NCBI RefSeq assembly: GCF_001983175.1
Contig: NZ_MNPW01000013.1
Coordinates: 124,001 to 188,000, forward strand
Origin: Pseudomonas cedrina subsp. cedrina
Lineage (GTDB): Bacteria > Pseudomonadota > Gammaproteobacteria > Pseudomonadales > Pseudomonadaceae
DNA: 64,000 bases
Direction: 5' to 3'
A model generated the notes under the pieces. It did no database searches. It was not told the origin of the DNA and worked only from the letters and a program-made list of their open reading frames with translations. The translations under genes and the position numbers were made by a program. Shown piece by piece: positions 1 to 9,000 of this stretch (its first letter is position 1; each line of letters starts with the position of its first letter).

Positions 1-2
1 AG

Positions 3-101
3 CGCTTCGCCGAGCTGCAGCTTGATCGCAACTTTGCGCCGCTGACATTGAAGCAGATGAAAAGCCTGGAGCCTCTCGCCTTCGAACGCGCCGGAATTTA
101 G
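3..101 (+). CDS. C-terminal end of an upstream phage head gene (partial)
   Basis: This frame is open from the window edge to a TAG at 99-101 and gives 32 residues ending in FERAGI. It precedes the scaffold gene on the same strand, where portal or minor head (Mu gpF / SPP1 gp7-type) genes usually sit. That makes a head-morphogenesis protein likely, but the visible tail is too short to assign a family. Confidence 0.5.
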   Translation, partial: RFAELQLDRNFAPLTLKQMKSLEPLAFERAGI

Positions 102-119
102 CCGAACACACTTACTCAG

Positions 120-139
120 CCGCCTCCGGGCGGTTTTTT
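120..139 (+). terminator. Hairpin plus T-run before the scaffold gene (cassette copy 1)
   Basis: CCGCC (120-124) and GGCGG (129-133) form a GC stem with a 4-base loop, followed by six T. It looks like an intrinsic terminator or attenuator. The same layout (hairpin, T-run, ATTGCCTG-like spacer, start codon) recurs at 4600, 12244, 13278 and 19597. Confidence 0.65.
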
Positions 140-183
140 ATTGCCTGCAAAGCGGGCGAAACATACCCAAGGGGTGCATCAAC

Positions 184-912
184 GTGGCAGAAGAAAACGA
201 AATCGACCTGGAAAACCCGGCAATCAAGGCCGCTATCGCGACTGCCGTTGAAGCCTCCGTGACTGGGTTGAAGTCCAAAAACAATGAGCTGCTGGGCAAG
301 CTGAAGGAAACGACCGGCAAGCTGACCCAGTTCGAAACCCAGTTCGAAGGCATCGATATCGACGCTGTGAAAGGGCTGCTCAGCCGTGCCGGCCAGGACG
401 AGGAAACCAAGCTGCTGACAGAGGGCAAGGTGGACGAAGTGTTCAACAAGCGCACTGAACGCTTGCGTGGCGAATACGACAAGCAGTTGAAGACCGTCAG
501 CGCGCGCGCAGAGAAGGCTGAGTCCTTCGCGGCCAAGTTCCAGGGCAAAGTCCTGGGTGACGCGGTGCGCGGCGCTGCATTGAAGGCCGGCGCACTGCCG
601 GAAGCAACCGACGACATCATCCTACGCGCCAAAGGCGTGTTCACCCTGAACGAAGATGGCGATGCGGTCGCTGTGGATGAGTCCGGCCAGACCATCCTCG
701 GCAAAGACGGCAAGACCCCTCTAACCCCGCTCGAATGGGCGGAATCCCTGCGCGAAAGCGCGCCTCACCTGTGGCCAAGGGCTTCAGGGACACAAGCCCC
801 GGGCGGGGGTGGCGGCCAGGCTGCATTCAAGCGCTCCGAAATGACCTCCGAGCAGAAGCGCGACTACCAGCGCAAGCACGGCCAAACCGCATATCTGCAA
901 TTGCCCAAGTAA
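184..912 (+). CDS. Phage capsid scaffolding protein
   Basis: This 242-residue acidic, strongly helical protein lies immediately before the major capsid gene, the standard place for a scaffold. About residues 25-130 are rich in Lys/Glu/Ala heptads (KSKNNELLGKLKETTGKL and onward), as expected for an internal coiled-coil scaffold. The C-terminus has a glycine-rich linker (residues ~205-213) and a basic tail (KRSEMTSEQKRDYQRK) that could contact the capsid protein. The start is GTG at 184 with AAGGGG about 9 bases upstream. No protease domain is visible. The role is inferred from position and composition. Confidence 0.75.
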   Translation: MAEENEIDLENPAIKAAIATAVEASVTGLKSKNNELLGKLKETTGKLTQFETQFEGIDIDAVKGLLSRAGQDEETKLLTEGKVDEVFNKRTERLRGEYDKQLKTVSARAEKAESFAAKFQGKVLGDAVRGAALKAGALPEATDDIILRAKGVFTLNEDGDAVAVDESGQTILGKDGKTPLTPLEWAESLRESAPHLWPRASGTQAPGGGGGQAAFKRSEMTSEQKRDYQRKHGQTAYLQLPK

Positions 913-924
913 GGGGAAATACCC

Positions 925-1887
925 ATGGCGACAACCGTCAACAGCGACCTGATCATCTACAACGATGAGGCGCAAACCGCATACCTGGAGCGCGTCCAGG
1001 ACAACCTGGATGTGTTCAACGCATCCTCCAACGGCGCCATCGTCCTCGATAACGAAATGATCGAAGGCGATTTCCGCAAGCGCGCTTTCTACAAGCTCGG
1101 CGGCGGCCTGGATCACCGCGACGTCAACTCCGAAGCCAAAGTGGTTTCGAAGAAGATCGGCGCTGGCGAAGCTGTTGGTGTGAAGGCGCCGTGGAAATAC
1201 GGCCCGTACCAGACCACGGAAGAAGCGTTCAAGCGTCGCGGTCGTCCGGTGGATGAGTTCTCCCAAATCATTGGCGTTGACGTGGCCGACGCTACCCTGG
1301 AAGGCTTCATCCACTACGCCACCGCAGCCCTGCGTGCTGCGATCGGCTCCAACGCAGGCATGGTGGTCTCGGCCAACATCGAGACCGATGGCAAGAAAAC
1401 CCTGACTCGCGGCATGCGCAAGTTCGGCGACAAGTTCGGCCGCATTGCCCTGTGGGTCATGCACTCGTCGGCCTATTTCGACATCGTGGACGAAGCGATC
1501 GCGAACAAGGTCTACGAGGAGGCCGGCGTCGTCATCTACGGTGGTCTGCCTGGCACGCTCGGCAAGCCAGTGCTGGTGACCGACACCGCACCAGCGGACG
1601 TGATTTTCGGCCTGCTGCCGAATGCCGTAGTGATCACCGAGTCCCAGGCGCCCGGCTTCCGGTCCTACGAGGTGAACGATGAAGAGAACCTCGGCATCGG
1701 CTACCGCGCAGAAGGTACCGTAAACATCGACGTGCTGGGCTACAGCTGGAAGGAAACCACCGGCGGTGCCAACCCAACCCTGGCCGCTGTTGGTTCGGCC
1801 GCCAACTGGGTCAAGCACTCGGATAGCAACAAGGTCACCGCCGGCGTGATGATCACCCTCACCACCACCCCGCCAGTCGGCGGCTAA
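925..1887 (+). CDS. Phage major capsid protein
   Basis: This 320-residue protein lies between the scaffold and the connector genes. It resembles the gp13-like/P22-coat-like major capsid proteins of Pseudomonas siphophages. It starts MATTVNSDLIIYNDEAQTAY and contains a long middle segment (about 80-130) with the GEAVGVKAPWKYGPYQTT region typical of this group. No cleavable delta domain is seen at the N-terminus, consistent with a separate scaffold. GGGGAAA lies just before ATG 925. Family assignment is from memory of the sequence pattern; the capsid role is also supported by gene order. Confidence 0.85.
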   Translation: MATTVNSDLIIYNDEAQTAYLERVQDNLDVFNASSNGAIVLDNEMIEGDFRKRAFYKLGGGLDHRDVNSEAKVVSKKIGAGEAVGVKAPWKYGPYQTTEEAFKRRGRPVDEFSQIIGVDVADATLEGFIHYATAALRAAIGSNAGMVVSANIETDGKKTLTRGMRKFGDKFGRIALWVMHSSAYFDIVDEAIANKVYEEAGVVIYGGLPGTLGKPVLVTDTAPADVIFGLLPNAVVITESQAPGFRSYEVNDEENLGIGYRAEGTVNIDVLGYSWKETTGGANPTLAAVGSAANWVKHSDSNKVTAGVMITLTTTPPVGG

Positions 1888-1933
1888 CACTGACCTCAAG
1901 GCGCGGCCAGCAATGGCCGCCATGGAGAGAAGC

Positions 1934-2383
1934 ATGGAACTCGTTTATAGCAACCAACTGGGTGACTTCGACCCGAACAAGCGGTACCGCAATCCCGATC
2001 TGTTTCGCGCGGTGGAGCCTGGCGTGACCAAGGTCGTTATTGTCGGCGATTACCCTGAGATCAAGGCCGCCTACGATGCCACCGAGATCGAGGTGGAGGT
2101 ACAGACCCGCAAAACTCCGGTGACGTCCGCCGCTGGCAAGGAAAAGACCGCTAAGGACAAAGTGGCCGCCGGTAAGGAAAAGACCGGTAAAAACGTGCTG
2201 ACCGGTGGCACCAACGGGACCCTGAAGGATGGCACGAAGGATGAGCCGGTCTACATTCCGAAGCTGGAATCGAATGACCAGTGGATCATCATCACCCGCG
2301 ACGGTGTACGATTCGGCGAGTTCGTCGGCACTGCCGATGAAGCGAAGGCCGAGGCTGACCGCCTGAACGAAGTCAAGGAGTAA
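1934..2383 (+). CDS. Hypothetical phage head protein with lysine-rich linker
   Basis: This 149-residue protein lies between the major capsid and connector genes. ATG 1934 is preferred over upstream in-frame codons because GGAGAG sits 5 bases before it. Residues ~10-60 form an ordered segment (NPDLFRAVEPGVTKVVIVGD). A low-complexity stretch with two GKEKT repeats follows at about 70-95, then a C-terminal segment that looks like a small beta-alpha domain (WIIITRDGVRFGEFVGTADE). Position suggests a head completion or decoration protein. I do not recognise the family. Confidence 0.7.
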   Translation: MELVYSNQLGDFDPNKRYRNPDLFRAVEPGVTKVVIVGDYPEIKAAYDATEIEVEVQTRKTPVTSAAGKEKTAKDKVAAGKEKTGKNVLTGGTNGTLKDGTKDEPVYIPKLESNDQWIIITRDGVRFGEFVGTADEAKAEADRLNEVKE

Positions 2384-2386
2384 CCC

Positions 2387-2887
2387 ATGCTCATCATCGA
2401 GGACGGCACCGGCAAGCCTGACGCCGAAAGCTACGCGAGCGCAGAGGATCTGGCCCTGTATGCCGTGAAGTTCGGCACTGTCATCCCTGCAGGTATTCCC
2501 GAGCGGGAAGCGTTGCTGCGCCGGGCCGCCTTGGTGATGGATGGCAAAACCTGGAAAGGCCGCAAGATGAGCAGCGAGCAAGCCCTGGCCTGGCCGCGTC
2601 GGGGTGTTGAGCTGGATTGCCAGATCAAGCCAGACAACTACCTGCCGGCGCGGATTGAGTACGGGCAGATGGCCCTGGCGGCCGAGATCCATCAGGACGA
2701 CATCGACCCAATCGACAAGCGCAAGGGTGCTGTGACGCTGGAGCGCGTCGAAGGGGCGGTAACTCGCGAGTACGCGACTATCTCGAACACCAGCAATCGA
2801 TTGTTGCCGGCGGCGCCGGACCGACCCAGCGCTACGCAATTCGCCGACTACCTGCAAAAACGCGGGCTGTTTGCTATTCGGGCCTGA
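2387..2887 (+). CDS. Head-tail connector / adaptor, DnaT-like domain family
   Basis: This 166-residue protein starts 3 bases after the previous stop. It contains KTWKGRKMSSEQALAWPRRG, a motif typical of phage proteins annotated as DnaT-like ssDNA-binding. In structural gene clusters these occupy the adaptor (head-tail connector 1) position. The N-terminus (MLIIEDGTGKPDAESYAS) is also characteristic of that group. Given its place between capsid and tail completion genes, a neck adaptor is more likely than a replication role. Confidence is high for a phage gene, moderate for the exact role. Confidence 0.75.
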   Translation: MLIIEDGTGKPDAESYASAEDLALYAVKFGTVIPAGIPEREALLRRAALVMDGKTWKGRKMSSEQALAWPRRGVELDCQIKPDNYLPARIEYGQMALAAEIHQDDIDPIDKRKGAVTLERVEGAVTREYATISNTSNRLLPAAPDRPSATQFADYLQKRGLFAIRA

Positions 2888-2919
2888 TAAAGTGATCTGA
2901 TCCAGTCAGGTGACCCAAA

Positions 2920-3093
2920 ATGAGCAGCGAAGACGAAAAATTGCGCTTGAGCTTCACGGACGAGCAGTGGCTAGAAATCGAAGTCCAAGCTGCAGTTATG
3001 AAGATGGACGCGCAGGAGTACCTGAGGATGATCCTGAAGGAGGGAATCGCCGAAATGAAAGGCGAGCCAGAACCGGTGAAAACCCTTCACTGA
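2920..3093 (+). CDS. Small ribbon-helix-helix-like protein
   Basis: This 57-residue ORF has AGGTGA seven bases upstream of ATG 2920. The sequence begins MSSEDEKLRLSFTDEQWLEI: a short strand-like segment (KLRLSFT) and two predicted helices (DEQWLEIEVQAAVMKM and AQEYLRMILKEGIAEM). That is the layout of Arc/MetJ-type ribbon-helix-helix proteins. It lies inside the head operon between the connector genes. A GTG frame at 2910 overlaps it but has a basic, shadow-like composition. Function is unknown; it could be a DNA-binding regulator or a small head component. Confidence 0.55.
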   Translation: MSSEDEKLRLSFTDEQWLEIEVQAAVMKMDAQEYLRMILKEGIAEMKGEPEPVKTLH

Positions 3094-3139
3094 GTATTCG
3101 TCCGCGACCTGAGCTCAGGCTGAATAACTTGGAGCCACC

Positions 3140-3508
3140 ATGGCCTTTTACGATGAAATGGCCGTGATGGCTCTGGAGATGATCACAGAGTTCGGCCAGC
3201 CCGTGACCATCAGCAAGACGGAGCCCGGCGAGTACGACCCGGAGACGGGCGGGGAAGCGCCGGGCGCGACCGTCGAGCAAATCGCGCAAGGCGTCCTGCT
3301 CGACTTCACCGGTATCGAATTCCAGAACAACAGCCTTATCAGGCAGGGCGACAAGAAGCTGAAGATTGCCGCTCAGGGTTTGGCATGGGTTCCTGGATTG
3401 CTGGACAGGGTGGTCGCCCAAGGCCGCACCTGGTCAATCGTGCCACCGTTGAAAGAGATCAACCCGGCCGGAACGCCCATCTTGTATGAACTGCAGGTGC
3501 GGTCATGA
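3140..3508 (+). CDS. Head-tail connector (stopper-like) protein
   Basis: This 122-residue protein lies between the adaptor and the gp10/Z-like gene and overlaps the latter by 4 bases (ATGA). The composition is mostly beta, and the C-terminus reads RTWSIVPPLKEINPAGTPILYELQVRS-like, as in neck 'stopper' proteins, which usually end in strands covering the reported quantity. The position (connector 2) supports head-tail closure. The specific family is not certain. Confidence 0.65.
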   Translation: MAFYDEMAVMALEMITEFGQPVTISKTEPGEYDPETGGEAPGATVEQIAQGVLLDFTGIEFQNNSLIRQGDKKLKIAAQGLAWVPGLLDRVVAQGRTWSIVPPLKEINPAGTPILYELQVRS

Positions 3509-4161
3509 GTCGGGCGGGTGCCGGCCAGTCCGGCAGCTTCGCCCTGAGCCTGGCTGAGTTCGCCGCTCAGACAAGTGAGGCCATAGACGCCAGCTTGCGC
3601 GAGATCATTATCGAGATCGGCAGCAGCCTGATTCGCATGTCTCCCGTGGGCAACCCTGAGATATGGGCGGCGAACGTCGCGCACCGCCAGGCAAACACTC
3701 GGGCAGCCGACGATTACGACTTCAAGGTCGCGGTCCGCAACACGATCATCAACCTGAACGAATCGAACTTCACAAAGGCGGGAAACCTCAAGCGTGGAGT
3801 GAAATACGCCAAGCCTCTGACGAAGACCGAGCGCGACCAGAATTTCAATGTGAATGGGTTGGTTGCCGGCAAGGACTATGTTGGCGGCCGATTCCGGGCG
3901 AACTGGAACCTCTCCATTGGCTCGGCCGACAACAGCATCCGCATTCACCCCGATCCGACAGGCGCTGCAGCGACCGCAAGACTGGTGGCTGGCGCGATTG
4001 AGTTCAATGCAGGCGAAACCGCTTTCATCGTCAACAACTTGCCCTACGCGATACCGCTGGAGTTTGGCCATTCGACTCAGGCCCCCGGCGGCATGGTCCG
4101 GGTCACCGTGGCTCGCTTTCAGCAGATCGTGCTGGAGGCCATCAGGAACAACCAGGTATGA
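3505..4161 (+). CDS. HK97 gp10 / lambda Z-like tail completion protein
   Basis: This 218-residue protein overlaps its neighbours by 4 bases on both sides. The N-terminal half is helical (about 10-50, ending RMSPVGNPEIWAANV). The pattern SPVGNPEIW...Y...PYAIPLEFGHSTQAPGGMVR is characteristic of HK97 gp10 and minor tail protein Z families, where 'SPVDTG...LEFG...QAP.GM' is conserved. These proteins join head and tail during maturation. The order connector, Z-like, U-like, V is the same as in lambda. Confidence 0.8.
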   Translation: MSRAGAGQSGSFALSLAEFAAQTSEAIDASLREIIIEIGSSLIRMSPVGNPEIWAANVAHRQANTRAADDYDFKVAVRNTIINLNESNFTKAGNLKRGVKYAKPLTKTERDQNFNVNGLVAGKDYVGGRFRANWNLSIGSADNSIRIHPDPTGAAATARLVAGAIEFNAGETAFIVNNLPYAIPLEFGHSTQAPGGMVRVTVARFQQIVLEAIRNNQV

Positions 4162-4577
4162 GTCACGCAATCATCGCCTCGATCTACGAAGCTAAGCTCA
4201 TCGCCTGGAACGCTGCCAGGTCGGAGAAGCTGAAGATCGTCTTCGAGAACACGGCCTACACGCCGGCGGCGGGCGAAACGTATCTGCGGGCGTTCACGAT
4301 CCCAGGCGACACCGCGAGCAACACGCTCGGCGGCGATCACCGGCTGTACACCGGGGTGCTCCAGGTCAGCATCATCGCGCCGGCGGGTACCGGGAAGGCC
4401 AAGACGAACCTAATTGCCGCCGAGCTCAGCGCGCTATTCCCACTGTATGTACGCGACGTGAAGAACGGTTTCGTGGTGACGCCTATGACGCCTGTGGATA
4501 TTGGTCCAGGCATTACTGGCGACTCAACCTACACCGTCCCGCTGTCTTTCTCCTATCGGTCCGACACCACGCCATAA
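4158..4577 (+). CDS. Tail terminator protein (DUF4128 / lambda U-like)
   Basis: This 139-residue protein fits the DUF4128-like tail terminator group. It has an N-terminal helix (AIIASIYEAKLIAWNAA), a middle containing YTGVLQVSIIAPAGTGKAK, and ends in strands (YTVPLSFSYRSDTTP). It lies immediately upstream of the tail tube gene, as gpU does. Terminators cap the tube and set its end for head joining. It overlaps the Z-like gene by 4 bases and is followed by a hairpin. Confidence 0.75.
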   Translation: MSHAIIASIYEAKLIAWNAARSEKLKIVFENTAYTPAAGETYLRAFTIPGDTASNTLGGDHRLYTGVLQVSIIAPAGTGKAKTNLIAAELSALFPLYVRDVKNGFVVTPMTPVDIGPGITGDSTYTVPLSFSYRSDTTP

Positions 4578-4599
4578 CCCGCCCGTTGGGCACATCCTG

Positions 4600-4622
4600 A
4601 ACCCGCCAAGTGCGGGTTTTGT
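4600..4622 (+). terminator. Hairpin plus T-run before the tail tube gene (cassette copy 2)
   Basis: AACCCGC (4600-4606) pairs with GCGGGTT (4612-4618) across a 5-base loop and runs into Ts. AAAGAGGAAAA follows just before ATG 4646. It would partly separate head and neck transcription from tail transcription, or protect the 3' end of the upstream message. Confidence 0.65.
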
Positions 4623-4645
4623 CATTTCTGCAAAGAGGAAAACCC

Positions 4646-5317
4646 ATGTCTGTTTATTTCCCCAACGGGGCAACACTGGCGCTCTCCACCGGCTTTGCCG
4701 CTGCGAAGGTGATTGCGAGCATCACGAACGCAAACCCTGGCGTCGCTACCGCACTCGCCAACGGCTTCGCCAATGGTGACATCCTGCTGATCACGTCCGG
4801 CTGGGAGGACATCAACGAGCGCGCCGTGCGTGTCGCCGCTGCCGAAGCTGGCGCATTCACACTGGAAGGTATCGACACCTCGAATACCTCGTTTTTTCCT
4901 GACGGCATCAGCGCCGGCACCGCCAAGAAAGTCACCGGCTGGGTGGCGGTAAACCAGGTGATCGGCAACTCCATGTCCGGCGGTGAGCAGCAATACTGGA
5001 CGTATGCGCCGCTTGAGGCCCGCCGCGACAAACAGATCCCCACCACGAAAAACGCCCAGGCCTTTGCATTCCAGCTCGCTGACGATGACAGCTTGGCCTG
5101 GTACGACGAGCTGGATAAGGCAGACCGCGAGAAGGAAGTACGCATCCTGCGTATGTCGCTGCCCAACGGCAAGACGATCTATTACGCCGGTTACGCTTCC
5201 TTCAACAAAAGCCCGACCCTGGTACGTAACGAAGGCGCCGCGGTCGCGTTCGGATTCACTATCAACGCCGAGATCACCGCGTATCGCGCGCCTGTTGTCG
5301 CTGGCGGCGGGGCTTAA
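4646..5317 (+). CDS. Major tail tube protein (lambda V-like)
   Basis: This 223-residue protein has a strong Shine-Dalgarno (GAGGAAAA) before ATG 4646. The sequence pattern TGFAAAKVIASITNANPGVA...GDILLITSGWEDIN and the later MSGGEQQYWTYAPLE...ETQIP-like segment match tail tube proteins of Pseudomonas siphophages. It is followed directly by the G chaperone, as in lambda V-G-T. Such proteins stack as hexameric rings around the tape measure. It should be among the most highly made late proteins, which fits its own hairpin/SD cassette. Confidence 0.85.
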   Translation: MSVYFPNGATLALSTGFAAAKVIASITNANPGVATALANGFANGDILLITSGWEDINERAVRVAAAEAGAFTLEGIDTSNTSFFPDGISAGTAKKVTGWVAVNQVIGNSMSGGEQQYWTYAPLEARRDKQIPTTKNAQAFAFQLADDDSLAWYDELDKADREKEVRILRMSLPNGKTIYYAGYASFNKSPTLVRNEGAAVAFGFTINAEITAYRAPVVAGGGA

Positions 5318-5319
5318 TC

Positions 5320-5700
5320 ATGGCGAAGTTCAAGATTGCCCAATCACCGACGTTCCTGGGGGCCGTGATGGTCCCGGTAGTTGGCCAGGATCCGGTGAAG
5401 GTGGGCTTCACCTTCAAATATCGAAACCGCATCGAGCTTGCAGCGTTGTTCGATGAGTGGAACCAGCGGCGCAAGGAGGGCCTCGATAAGTTGGGAGAAA
5501 ACCCCTCCGTGTCCGAAATCGTTGCCGTCGACACCGAAAATCAGATTCAGCAAATCAAGGATCTGGTTGTGGGTTGGGAGTTCGATGACAAGTTTGACGA
5601 CGAGAGCATCAAAGCGCTGGTGACGTCCTGTCAGGGCACAACCGAGTCTGTCGTAGACGCCTATCAGGAAGCTTACTCCAAGGCCCGCACGGGAAACTGA
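5320..5700 (+). CDS. Tail assembly chaperone (lambda G-like)
   Basis: This 126-residue acidic protein is located between the tail tube and tape measure genes. Members of this position coat the tape measure during tail assembly and are absent from the virion. The frame ends ...ACG GGA AAC TGA, so a slippery GGGAAAC lies immediately before the stop, and the -1 frame continues openly to 6020. This is the same expression design as lambda G/GT. ATG 5320 follows the tube stop by 2 bases. Confidence 0.85.
   Translation: MAKFKIAQSPTFLGAVMVPVVGQDPVKVGFTFKYRNRIELAALFDEWNQRRKEGLDKLGENPSVSEIVAVDTENQIQQIKDLVVGWEFDDKFDDESIKALVTSCQGTTESVVDAYQEAYSKARTGN
5691..5697 (+). other. Programmed -1 frameshift site GGGAAAC (G to GT)
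   Basis: In the G frame the bases read acG GGA AAC tga, exactly X XXY YYZ in phase, with the stop codon following. After a -1 slip the ribosome reads CTG ATA CGC... through to TAA at 6018-6020. Lambda uses GGGAAAG at the same gene. The heptamer, its phase, the open -1 frame and the gene position all agree; frameshifting itself is inferred. Confidence 0.85.
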
Positions 5701-6020
5701 TACGCGCCGCCCGCGCCCTGTATGAGTCCCCGCCGGATGCCGAGCAGATCGCTGCTTTCGGCTGGGACGCAGAGGACATGGAAGAAGAATTCGAGATCTG
5801 GCCGTGCCTTTGGCCGGCCTTCCTCTTGTTCAATCGCATGTCCACCCAGTGGCGAGCAGGCGCCGGCGGCGCGATCGGTCTCGACTACAGCAGCATCCGC
5901 GACGTAGCCGGATTCCTCGGCATCAAGAAAAAGAAACTCGCTGAAATCTTCCCTGACCTTCAGGTGCTGGAAGGCGAAGCCCTGCGCGTAATGGCGGAGG
6001 AAAGGGAAAACAGCCCGTAA
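5697..6020 (+). CDS. T extension of the GT tail assembly chaperone (DUF1799-like)
   Basis: This -1 frame ORF adds 107 residues to G after the slip, giving a fusion of about 233 residues. There is no good ribosome site for separate expression; an internal ATG exists at 5778. The sequence EFEIWPCLWPAFLLFNRMSTQWR and YSSIRDVAGFLGI resembles DUF1799 phage proteins, which are the T parts of GT fusions. In lambda the T domain recruits tail tube protein to the G-coated tape measure. Confidence 0.8.
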   Translation: MIRAARALYESPPDAEQIAAFGWDAEDMEEEFEIWPCLWPAFLLFNRMSTQWRAGAGGAIGLDYSSIRDVAGFLGIKKKKLAEIFPDLQVLEGEALRVMAEERENSP

Positions 6021-6047
6021 CTACGGGCACTTATTCAAGGTGAGTCG

Positions 6048-9000
6048 ATGAACATTGCAGAACTCGGCGTCAAGATCGACTCGGCCGATGCAATCCAGGC
6101 CAAAACGAGCCTGGATGAAATGGCGAAGGCTGGCGGCCGGGCCGAGCAGTCCGCTGTTTCGCTGATGAACGAAATGCAGGCGCTGGAAAAGTCGCTGTCC
6201 ACCAGCGCCAAAACCACCCAGGACCTGGCAAAGCAGCGTGACGCTCTCGCCAAGCTGACCAAAACCGGCGCCTATGGCGAGGCCGAGGCGGCGAAGATCT
6301 CCGCTCAGCTGGACAAGCAGCAGATCGCCCTGGCCAAGTCTGCGATGGACGAGCAGAAGGCACTCAACAGCCTGCTGGGGGCAATTGACCCGGCCCGCGC
6401 GGCGCTGGCAAAGCTGGACAACCAGGTCGAGCAGCTCGGTAAGCACCTCGACGAGGGCCGGATCAGTCAAGACCAGTACAACAGCGCCCTGAGCAAGATC
6501 GACAAGGATTACGGAAAGCTCGAAAAGACCGCCACTGGTTTCGACAAGCTGCGCCTCGGCACCCGCCAAGCCCAGGAAAACGTCGTACAGCTGGGCAATG
6601 CGCTGTCTTCGGGTGATTGGGGTAGCGGCGTTCGTGCCGTCGCGCAGTTGGGCGCCGGTGCTGGTGCGGGCGCTGCCGGGCTGCTGGCTATCCTGGCGCC
6701 GTTGGCACTGGCCACCGCCGCGGTTGGTGGCCTGGCCGTTGCTTACTACAAGGGCAGCGAAGAGCAGGACCGTTACAACAAATCGCTGATCCTGACTGGT
6801 AACTACGCCGGGGTCAGCGCTGGTCAACTGGGCGACATGGCGCGGCAGGTGAGCGCGACCGTGGGCTCCACCGGCCAAGCTGCTGCAGTTCTGGCCATGC
6901 TTGCAGACAATGGCAAGATCGCTGGCGAGAGCTTCGAAGGCATCACCCGGGCCGCCGTATCGATGCAGGAAGCCACCGGCAAGGCTGTCAGCGAGACGGT
7001 TGCCGAATTCGTGAAGCTGGCCGACGACCCGATCAAGGCATCCGCTGCGCTCAACGAGCAGTATCACTACCTGACGGCATCGGTTTACTCACAGATCGCC
7101 GCGCTGGAAGAGCAGGGCGATCACGCGGGTGCCGTGAAGCTGGCGACCGAATCCTACGCCGACGCGATCAACGAGCGCACGCCAAAGATTCTGGAAAACT
7201 TGAGTTTCTGGGAAAAGGCATACAACGCTGTCGCTCAGGCGGCGGACGGCCTGAAAAACGCCGGACGCCGAGACATCAACTCAGACATCGAGAATGCTCG
7301 CGCTGGCCTGGCTGAAGCTCAGGACATGGATGGCCTGTTCCAAAGCCAAAAGTCCAAGGATGCTTTGATTGAGTTCAGGCAAAACCGCCTGAACATGCTG
7401 GAGGACGAAAAGGCGGCTCAGGCGGACATCGCAAAGTGGGAGGGCGATCAAGCAAAGGCGCAGCTTGCGTCCCAGCAGGCGATGATCAAGGTCGATGCGC
7501 TCACTAAATCGACGTGGACGAACGAGCAGAAACGAAACGAAGCTCTTAAGGAATATCGCCAGCAACTTGCTGACATTAGAAAAACAGACCCAAAGGACTC
7601 GCGCCTTGATCAGTCTGTAGTCGATAAAAACATCTCCAACATCAACGACAAGTTCAAGGATCCAAAAGCCGCTGGCAACCAGGTCGACCTGACCAGCTTC
7701 AACAACGCCAAAAACGACCTGGCGGCGATCACCGACACCTATAAGAACTACCAGAAGGAACTGGAGGCCGCGCAGAAAGCTGGTTTGCTTTCCGAGGAAG
7801 ACTATCTGCTTCGCCGCCAGGCCCTGATCGGCAACGAGCTTGACCAGGTGACTGCAGCCTACGAGGCCGAGATCTCAGCCCTGGAAGCATCCAAGGCCAA
7901 GAAAAGCACCTCGGCTGCTCAAAGCATCCAGCTGGACCAGAAGATCGCCGATGCGCGCGCAGGCATGGTCAAGGCGCAGAAGGATGCGGACAGCCAGCTT
8001 GAGGTTTTGGGGACCAACGAAACAGGACGACTCGCCAAGCAGGAGCGCGCGATCAGTTCCTACGTGCAAACATTGGGGCAGCAACAGCGGGCCCTGGAGT
8101 TGGCCGGGGAACGTGCCGTGTTGGGTGTGGGTCAGGGTGACCGCCAGAACGCATTGAGTGGTCAGCTGAACAGCCAGCAAGACCGGTTTGCTCAGCAGTC
8201 GCTTGAGTTGGAAAACCAGCGCTCCGATCCGTCGCGGAACATGTCGGAGGAAGAATTCAAACGGAAGTCGCAGGCGCTCGCAGACGCGAACAAGGCCGCC
8301 ACTGACCAGATTCGGCAGAACTACGCTGATGTGGAGAACGCCCAGGGCTATTGGACGAAGGGCGCAACGGCTGCCTGGGAAAACTACCTGGACTCGGCAA
8401 AAGATATCGCCGGCCAGACCAAAAGCCTCTTCGGCAACGCCTTCAGCTCCATGGAAGACTCCATCGTCAACTTTGCCATGACCGGTAAGGCGTCGTTCTC
8501 AGACTTCGCCAAATCGATCCTGGCGGACATGGCGCGGATCGCCACACGCCAAGCGAGTTCGGCGTTGCTGGGCAGTCTGGTGGGCGCAGCGGCAAGCTAC
8601 CTCGGTGGTAGCGCCGCTGGCGGTGGCAATGGAATGGCGGCCGGGTCTGCCGGTGCGACCTCTTCAAACCTGGGTGCGTCCTCGGCCGGCTACTCCAGCG
8701 CCTACTTCCCGCAAGCCAAGGGCGGAGCCTGGTCCGGTGGCGTGCAGATGTTCGCCGACGGCGGCGCCTTCACCAACTCTGTGGTGAGCAAGCCCACGGC
8801 ATTCGGTATGGCCAACGGCAAAACCGGCGTCATGGGGGAAGCCGGGGAAGAGGCGATCATGCCTCTGACCCGGACGTCGAGCGGCAAGCTGGGCGTTATG
8901 GCGATGGGCGGCGGCGGGGCTGGCGGCACGCAGATCAACGTCGAGGTGCATATCGATGGTGAAGGTAACGCCTCGTCAAGCGCTGACGCCCCTGGCTACG

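Noticed and set aside
2910..3167. GTG-initiated basic ORF overlapping the small RHH-like gene
   Set aside because: Arg/Pro/Glu-rich shadow composition; the ATG 2920 frame has the better-placed SD and a protein-like fold.
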